Positions 6,970-11,395 of a DNA stretch of 11,395 bases are shown one piece after another. A program made the translations under genes and the position numbers. Within the stretch, counting starts at the first letter, position 1. Every line of letters begins with the position of its first letter. A model generated the notes under the pieces. The model was not told where the DNA came from. It searched no databases and saw only the letters and a list, made by a program, of their open reading frames with translations. The DNA is from Deltaproteobacteria bacterium (GTDB taxonomy: Bacteria; Desulfobacterota; Desulfobacteria; Desulfobacterales; SG8-13), in NCBI GenBank assembly GCA_030670715.1, contig DAOVBC010000038.1:1-11395 (forward strand), given 5' to 3'.

Positions 6970-7251
6970 ATGAAAACGCTGCGTCAGGGAATAATCGATC
7001 TTCTGGGCGATACCGAAATGAGTGCCAGGGATATATCCCGTGCTATGCGGATTAAGGAAAAAGAGGTTTGTGACCATATCGGCCACATCCAACGTTCGCT
7101 TGCCGCTCAGAAAAAAAAGCTTCACATCCGACCGAGCCGCTGTCGCAAATGCGGCTATGTCTTTACGGATCGCACGCGTTTCACCCGCCCCGGGCGTTGT
7201 CCGCGCTGCAGGGGGACCTATTTGCAGGAACCTGCTTTCCGGATCCGGTGA
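6970..7251 (+). CDS. Small predicted regulator: HTH fused to a zinc ribbon
   Basis: A 93-residue protein. Residues about 3-52 look like a winged-helix or HTH unit (GIIDLLGDTEMSARDISRAM, then a basic recognition-like helix with KEKEVCDHIGHIQRSL). Residues 58-80 form a zinc ribbon with Cys58-x2-Cys61 and Cys77-x2-Cys80 (RCRKCGYVF and GRCPRCRGTYL). This order matches the HTH/Zn-ribbon predicted regulators of COG3357, also common in archaea. The zinc ribbon probably binds zinc structurally; targets are unknown. It is divergent from the DUF2845 gene and convergent with the histidine kinase, from which a hairpin at 7287-7317 separates it. It could also be a partner in a non-transcriptional complex. 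Confidence 0.8.
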   Translation: MKTLRQGIIDLLGDTEMSARDISRAMRIKEKEVCDHIGHIQRSLAAQKKKLHIRPSRCRKCGYVFTDRTRFTRPGRCPRCRGTYLQEPAFRIR

Positions 7252-7286
7252 AATGTTAGGGGTAGAGGTGGTGCCCTAGACACGAG

Positions 7287-7317
7287 ATCTTTGCAAAATA
7301 GAACATTTTTCAAAGAT
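7287..7317. terminator. Symmetric hairpin between convergent genes
   Basis: ATCTTTG (7287-7293) pairs with CAAAGAT (7311-7317), and the inner AAAAT (7295-7299) pairs with ATTTT (7305-7309). This gives 12 pairs in a 13-bp stem with a single C/T mismatch and a five-base loop. It lies between the stop codons of the convergent HTH/Zn-ribbon and kinase genes, where a shared terminator is expected. The stem is AT-rich, so it may instead be a dispersed intergenic repeat. Confidence 0.5.
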
Positions 7318-7333
7318 TTCTCCACAGGTCAGG

Positions 7334-9919
7334 TTACGCAAGGGCGGCGCTTTCACCCAGTATTTTTCTGATTTTCGCAGACAGCTGCACGACACTAAAC
7401 GGTTTTTGAATAAATCCGTTGCAGCCTTTCCCCATAATTTCCATTGCCTCGTCGTTCATGCTGTAACCGCTGGAAAGCAATACCTTTAAATCCGGATTGA
7501 TTGATTTCAGCTTTAAAAATGTATCCTTGCCTGTCATGTTCGGCATGATCAGGTCGAGAATGACCAGATCTATTTGATTCGGGTGATTCGAATATATTGT
7601 TAAGGCTTGCCTGCCGTCGGTGGCCGATAGCACTTTATAGCCGAGACCCGTTAACAGCTCCTGGGAGTTGGCGACAATCATCTCTTCGTCATCCACTACC
7701 AAAATGGTTTCCGTACCCTGCACTACGTTATGAGCGTAATCCGTTTCTGCGGCAGCACTACGATCAGATGCCGGAAAATAAATATTGAATGTCGTTCCGG
7801 TCCCCTTTTCGCTGTAGACATTTATGTAACCCCCATGATTTTTTACAATCCCGTAAACGGATGCCAATCCCAGTCCTGTGCCCCGGCCCATTTCTTTGGT
7901 TGTGAAAAATGGTTCAAATATTCTCTGTTGAGTGGATGCATCCATGCCGCCACCGGTGTCTGTGACAGACACCTTAACGTACCCCCCCGGCTTAATCTTA
8001 TAGGGTTTGATGTAGGTCTCATCCAGAACAGTATTGAAGGTTTCAAGATAGAGCGTGCCGCCCTCCGGCATTGCCTGGCTTGCATTAACATACAGGTTTA
8101 ATAGGATCTGCTCCATCTGGCTCTGATCGGCATTGACGGTCCAGAGCGCCTTCTGAAAGGAAGTTATAATTTTTACTTTTTTCCGGGTACGGGCGAACAT
8201 CTGGGAAGTCTGTTCGATGATGCTGTTAAGATGAACCGCCTTGACTTCATATTTACCGCTTCTGGCAAACCCCAGCAGCTGCCGGGTCAACATGGCGCCG
8301 CTTTGTATATAGTGTTCGATATTCTGCAGCTTTTTGTGACTCGGATGGCCCGGGTCGGTACTCGTGCGCAGCAAAGATACATTGCCTTGAATACTCATGA
8401 GTATATTGTTGAAATCATGGGCAATCCCGCCGGCCAGAGTGCCGATCGCCTCCAGGCGCTGGACGGTCTGGGTCTGCACTTCCAGCCTCTTTTTTTCTTC
8501 CTCCACCTGCATGTGGCCGGAGATGTTCTGGACATGCGCGACAAGATATAGCGGCTCGCCTCCCGAATCTCGCATTATCGAACTGCTCATCTTGCCCCAG
8601 ACAATTTGACCATCTTTTCGGATGAAGCGTTTTTCCAGCAGCACCATTGGAAAATTTCCCTCTGTCAGTTCCCGCAGGCGCCGTAAATCGGTTTCCAGAT
8701 CATCCGGATGGGTAATCGCTTTGATGTTCATCTCCAGCAATTCTTCTTCCGAGTAGCCGATCATTTCACAAAAATAAGAATTGACCGCTAAAAAATCGCC
8801 ATCCAGTCTTACCAGAACCATGCCCACAAGTGCCTGGTCGAAGGCGCTGCGAAACCGCTCCTCGCTTTCGCGCAGAGCATTCTCATATTGCTTGCGTTTG
8901 GTGATGTCACGAAAGACCACCAGTCGCCCGGCGAGGTGATTGCCGGCATAGACCGGTGAGTTCAACAGGTCAAAATAACGGCGCTGTTTTCCGTTATCGA
9001 TTACGATTTCTTCATTGCCCTCTGAATGTTTCTGGAAATGCTTGATCAAATCAGGCCACGGCGCCAGAATCTTTTCCACCGGCTGCCCGATGGCACCGGA
9101 TACATCTTTCCCCAGTACGGTTTGAGCGGCAGGATTCACATCCAGAATTCTGTTTTTATCGTCCAGTATGAGCACACTGTCGCGCATGCTGCTGACAACA
9201 CTGTCATAGGCGATGGGCATGATGTCCAGGAATCGGCTGTGAAATACACCCCATGCAAGTGCCATACAGGATATCGAAAAAGCAAACGGTGTTAAATCAA
9301 GAGAGGGGAATGGACTGAGCCCTAAAAGATAGACGACATTACCGGCCAGCGGTGTCATGGCAGCAACCAGGAAGGCCGTTGACTGTCCGCGGTAGCGATG
9401 CGGAAAACGAATGAATGAGCGAATGAGTAAAATTGCTCCCACAAAGACCAGCATATAGCTGTAGGCCGCAAGCAGCCAGTACCACGGTCCGAACGAACGC
9501 ACGAGTATGGAATAGGTATCCTTCCGGTCCAGGGTGACGTCGCTGATGACAAGGCCGTGGAGATGGTTGGTGATAACAAAAAACAAAGTAAGCAGGGGAA
9601 TTATCGACAGCAGGACTTTATAGCGGGAAGGCAGCGCATCTACTCGCCCGGTATATGTCAGGACAAAGACCAGCCAGCCAGCCGGTAAGATTGCGATGCT
9701 TAAAAATTGCAGCTTGGCCCAGATAACCTTGGTGGCCAGAACAGGGCTCCCCATTTCCAGGGCATACTCGATTGACCAGGCGGCCATCGCCAGACAAATC
9801 CAGATAAATGCGCGATAACCCGGCCGTGCCGGTCGTTTCCAGGCGATAATGGCAAATGCAGCGCAAGCAGCACCGCCAACGATGAGCGGTATTAAAAAGG
9901 GGCTGTATTGGAAATTCAC
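7334..9919 (-). CDS. Hybrid sensor histidine kinase: 7TM, PAS-PAS, HisKA, HATPase, REC
   Basis: An 861-residue membrane sensor kinase starting at GTG 9919; the N-terminus MNFQYSPFLIPLIVGG is typical of the 7TM histidine-kinase family. Seven membrane segments fall in residues about 8-230. Two PAS domains follow, about 235-341 and 350-470 (SEERFRSAFDQALVGM, then GYSEEELLEMN). The phosphoacceptor is His501 in AIGTLAGGIAHDFNNIL. The ATPase domain carries the N box (LLNLYVNASQAM), DTGGGMD with Asp654, IFEPFFTTK and GRGTGLGLASVYG. A C-terminal receiver domain has the acidic pair Asp743/744, phosphoacceptor Asp789 (LVILDLIMPN), Ser816 and Lys839. All catalytic residues are present. No separate response regulator is adjacent, so an unlinked phosphotransfer protein or regulator is likely. 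The signal is unknown. It lies 113 bases downstream of the GTPase gene on the same strand. Confidence 0.95.
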   Translation of the reverse strand: MNFQYSPFLIPLIVGGAACAAFAIIAWKRPARPGYRAFIWICLAMAAWSIEYALEMGSPVLATKVIWAKLQFLSIAILPAGWLVFVLTYTGRVDALPSRYKVLLSIIPLLTLFFVITNHLHGLVISDVTLDRKDTYSILVRSFGPWYWLLAAYSYMLVFVGAILLIRSFIRFPHRYRGQSTAFLVAAMTPLAGNVVYLLGLSPFPSLDLTPFAFSISCMALAWGVFHSRFLDIMPIAYDSVVSSMRDSVLILDDKNRILDVNPAAQTVLGKDVSGAIGQPVEKILAPWPDLIKHFQKHSEGNEEIVIDNGKQRRYFDLLNSPVYAGNHLAGRLVVFRDITKRKQYENALRESEERFRSAFDQALVGMVLVRLDGDFLAVNSYFCEMIGYSEEELLEMNIKAITHPDDLETDLRRLRELTEGNFPMVLLEKRFIRKDGQIVWGKMSSSIMRDSGGEPLYLVAHVQNISGHMQVEEEKKRLEVQTQTVQRLEAIGTLAGGIAHDFNNILMSIQGNVSLLRTSTDPGHPSHKKLQNIEHYIQSGAMLTRQLLGFARSGKYEVKAVHLNSIIEQTSQMFARTRKKVKIITSFQKALWTVNADQSQMEQILLNLYVNASQAMPEGGTLYLETFNTVLDETYIKPYKIKPGGYVKVSVTDTGGGMDASTQQRIFEPFFTTKEMGRGTGLGLASVYGIVKNHGGYINVYSEKGTGTTFNIYFPASDRSAAAETDYAHNVVQGTETILVVDDEEMIVANSQELLTGLGYKVLSATDGRQALTIYSNHPNQIDLVILDLIMPNMTGKDTFLKLKSINPDLKVLLSSGYSMNDEAMEIMGKGCNGFIQKPFSVVQLSAKIRKILGESAALA

Positions 9920-9937
9920 TGGGCTAATTTCTCACAT

Positions 9938-9976
9938 CGGTTTCAAAAACCCGGTTAGCGCTGAGATTTGAAACCG
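9938..9976. repeat. 10-bp perfect inverted repeat upstream of the kinase
   Basis: CGGTTTCAAA (9938-9947) and TTTGAAACCG (9967-9976) are exact reverse complements around a 19-base loop that itself contains the palindrome AGCGCT. It begins 19 bases before the kinase GTG and lies after the GTPase gene. No T-run follows on the minus strand, so it is a poor intrinsic terminator; an operator or mRNA hairpin controlling the kinase is equally possible. Confidence 0.5.
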
Positions 9977-10032
9977 CTCTTATGCCTCCTCGCTGATCGA
10001 ACCGTTGCCTGTGGTGTATATCTTGATAACCC

Positions 10033-11073
10033 TTAAACGTTAAACCGAATATGAACGATGTCACCATCCCGGACTTCGTACGTTTTTCCTTCCAGCCGGA
10101 CGGTTCCCTTTTTTCTGGCAGCGGCGTATGTGCCGGCGGCTATCAGATCTTTGTAGGAAAGCACTTCCGCCCGGATAAACCCTTTTTGCATATCCGTGTG
10201 GATGACGCCAGCCGCCTCAACAGCCCGGGTGTTTTTTTTGATCGTCCAGGCGCGCACTTCGTCTTCACCAACGGTGAAAAAAGAAATAAGCCCCAGAAGT
10301 TCATACGATTGACTGATAACCCGGTCTTTCGCCGAAGCTGAAATGTTGAATTCAGTTAAAAAATCACCGGCTTCCTCTGCTGACATCTGGGCCAGCTCAT
10401 GTTCCAGTTTGCCTCTGATGATCTGGCAGAACTCTTCGGAGGTGACATCTTCCAGGGCCGGCAATTGGTCGTTGTCATCTTCATTGTTAAACAAGATGAG
10501 CAACGGTTTGGCTGATAAAAAAGCGAAACCTTTCAGCTGCGGGGCAGTTGCCAGTTCGGAGGATTTTCTCAGGGGAATATTGTTTTCAAGGCTTTCAACG
10601 CACTGCTGCAGGAGAGAAAATTCCACCCGATCAATTTTCTTACCTCTTTTTTGATCAAGAGCAAGCCGTTCCAATCGTTTTTCTGCCACCAGAAAATCAT
10701 CCAGCATCAGTTCCTGGTTGATTTTACGGAAGTCTTCATCGGGTGCAGGTGGATCCAGACCGTACCCGCTGAAGTTTCGTGTCACATGAATAAGGGCATC
10801 ACAATCTCTAACCGATGTCCAGGTCACCTGTTCTTTGCCGGCGTCTTTCTCATGTCCTCCATGAGAACTACCCGGCAGAAAGTACTCCACCTGGGCGTAG
10901 GTTGTTTTATGGGGGGCGTACATTTCGCTGAGTACGTCGACGCGTGAATCCGGCACCTGTACGGTACCGATCCGATTTTCTCCCCTGCGTCCGGTCTCCT
11001 CAAAATTGAGGGTGAGGGCCTCGAAAATTGTCGTTTTGCCCGATCCGGGAAGTCCGATGATCCCTGATTTCAT
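10033..11073 (-). CDS. YchF-like P-loop GTPase/ATPase (DUF933/TGS), divergent
   Basis: A 346-residue Obg-superfamily protein related to YchF (E. coli 363 aa). The P-loop GLPGSGKTT is at residues 7-15. The region RDCDALIHVTRNF and the ELMLDDFLVAEKRLERL helix align with the YchF core. The C-terminal TGS/DUF933 domain is well conserved, from FFTVGEDEVRAWTIKKNTRA through AAGVIHTDMQKGFIRAE to RLEGKTYEVRDGDIVHIRFNV. Two nucleotide motifs differ from classic YchF: the G3 region reads VEYFLPGSS (62-70) instead of DIAGLVKG, and the G4 position reads FNNED (195-199) where NxxE is expected. It is therefore probably a YchF paralogue rather than YchF itself, and nucleotide preference cannot be read off. 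YchF is linked to ribosome and redox functions; the role here is unknown. A weak GGA lies before the ATG. Confidence 0.88.
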   Translation of the reverse strand: MKSGIIGLPGSGKTTIFEALTLNFEETGRRGENRIGTVQVPDSRVDVLSEMYAPHKTTYAQVEYFLPGSSHGGHEKDAGKEQVTWTSVRDCDALIHVTRNFSGYGLDPPAPDEDFRKINQELMLDDFLVAEKRLERLALDQKRGKKIDRVEFSLLQQCVESLENNIPLRKSSELATAPQLKGFAFLSAKPLLILFNNEDDNDQLPALEDVTSEEFCQIIRGKLEHELAQMSAEEAGDFLTEFNISASAKDRVISQSYELLGLISFFTVGEDEVRAWTIKKNTRAVEAAGVIHTDMQKGFIRAEVLSYKDLIAAGTYAAARKKGTVRLEGKTYEVRDGDIVHIRFNV

Positions 11074-11146
11074 AAAACGGATTCCACTGCCGACACCATT
11101 CGAAAAATGTTTTTAGCAGTTAAATGGTAATGCCTTCACGAATAAG

Positions 11147-11162
11147 TTATTAATATTAATAA
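11147..11162. repeat. 16-base perfect AT palindrome near the GTPase promoter
   Basis: The bases TTATTAATATTAATAA equal their own reverse complement. The last base touches the -10 box of the minus-strand promoter, so the palindrome covers the expected transcription start; it is a candidate operator or simply a melting-prone start region. Confidence 0.45.
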
Positions 11163-11170
11163 TTATACCA
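11162..11170 (-). promoter_or_regulatory. Extended -10 promoter for the YchF-like gene
   Basis: On the minus strand the sequence reads TGGTATAAT, a full extended -10 (TGnTATAAT), about 89 bases before the ATG complementary to 11071-11073. Only a weak -35 (TTGCAG, spacer 19) precedes it, as is common for extended -10 promoters. Transcription would start near 11155, giving an untranslated leader of about 80 bases. Confidence 0.5.
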
Positions 11171-11395
11171 CGTTTGAGTTTGTATCTGCAAACTAATTCA
11201 GGGGTCGGGGTGTTTCTATCGCTAAACCTCTTTTAGAGCGGAATGGGTTATCAGCGCATCACCGGGTCCGCCTGAGGCGGATCTGAATGGTTTAGGGTTC
11301 GTTAAGAAAGAACAGCGAATTGCTGAGATATTTCATGAATGCTAAAATACTCAATACGCGCTTAACTTATTGATTTAATGCCCCATACCCTGTTC
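11171..11395. other. Non-coding region with clustered inverted repeats
   Basis: No convincing gene is seen in this stretch. It holds CTAAACC (11222-11228) pairing with GGTTTAG (11289-11295), which encloses the hairpin TCCGCCT-G-AGGCGGA (11267-11281). A further imperfect GTTC/GAAC hairpin follows near 11298-11314. The combination could be a structured RNA or a repeat element, but there is no match I can name. The window ends without a start codon that belongs to a recognisable gene. Confidence 0.35.

Overview
The window reads as a stretch of bacterial chromosome, most likely from an anaerobic Desulfobacterota-type organism (the old Deltaproteobacteria). This is an inference from overall protein style: a clostridial/Bacillus-type PurF with four Fe-S ligand cysteines, a seven-TM PAS hybrid histidine kinase, a divergent YchF-like GTPase and degenerate heptamer intergenic repeats. 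No rRNA, tRNA, CRISPR array, transposase or phage gene is visible.

Layout. (1) 2-4392, plus strand: the 3' nine-tenths of carB (cut by the window edge), then purF 44 bases later, so probably one nucleotide-biosynthesis transcript. It appears to end at an A-tract/stem/T-tract terminator at 4498-4548. (2) 4555-6209, plus strand: a 150-base leader, then a two-gene unit. The first gene is a small protein made only of a cyclic-nucleotide-binding-type domain with no DNA-binding domain. The second is a radical SAM enzyme with a partial SPASM-like cysteine motif, whose ATG shares a base with the preceding stop codon. No known pathway is identified for this pair, and it is the most interesting part of the window. 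(3) 6210-6969: a small exported DUF2845-type protein on the minus strand, with heptamer-periodic repeats on both sides. (4) 6970-7251, plus strand: a small HTH/Zn-ribbon predicted regulator, divergent from the DUF2845 gene and convergent with the kinase, from which it is separated by a symmetric hairpin. (5) 7334-11073, minus strand: a divergent YchF/DUF933-type P-loop GTPase with an extended -10 promoter, followed by a hybrid sensor kinase (7TM-PAS-PAS-HisKA-HATPase-REC). A 10-bp perfect inverted repeat lies between them. (6) 11074-11395: no gene seen; it holds the GTPase promoter and a cluster of inverted repeats.

How the genes work together. CarB and PurF are both glutamine-nitrogen enzymes feeding pyrimidine/arginine and purine synthesis. 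The cNMP-type sensor and the radical SAM enzyme are probably made together and may act together. The remaining genes look like housekeeping or signalling genes with no evident joint pathway.
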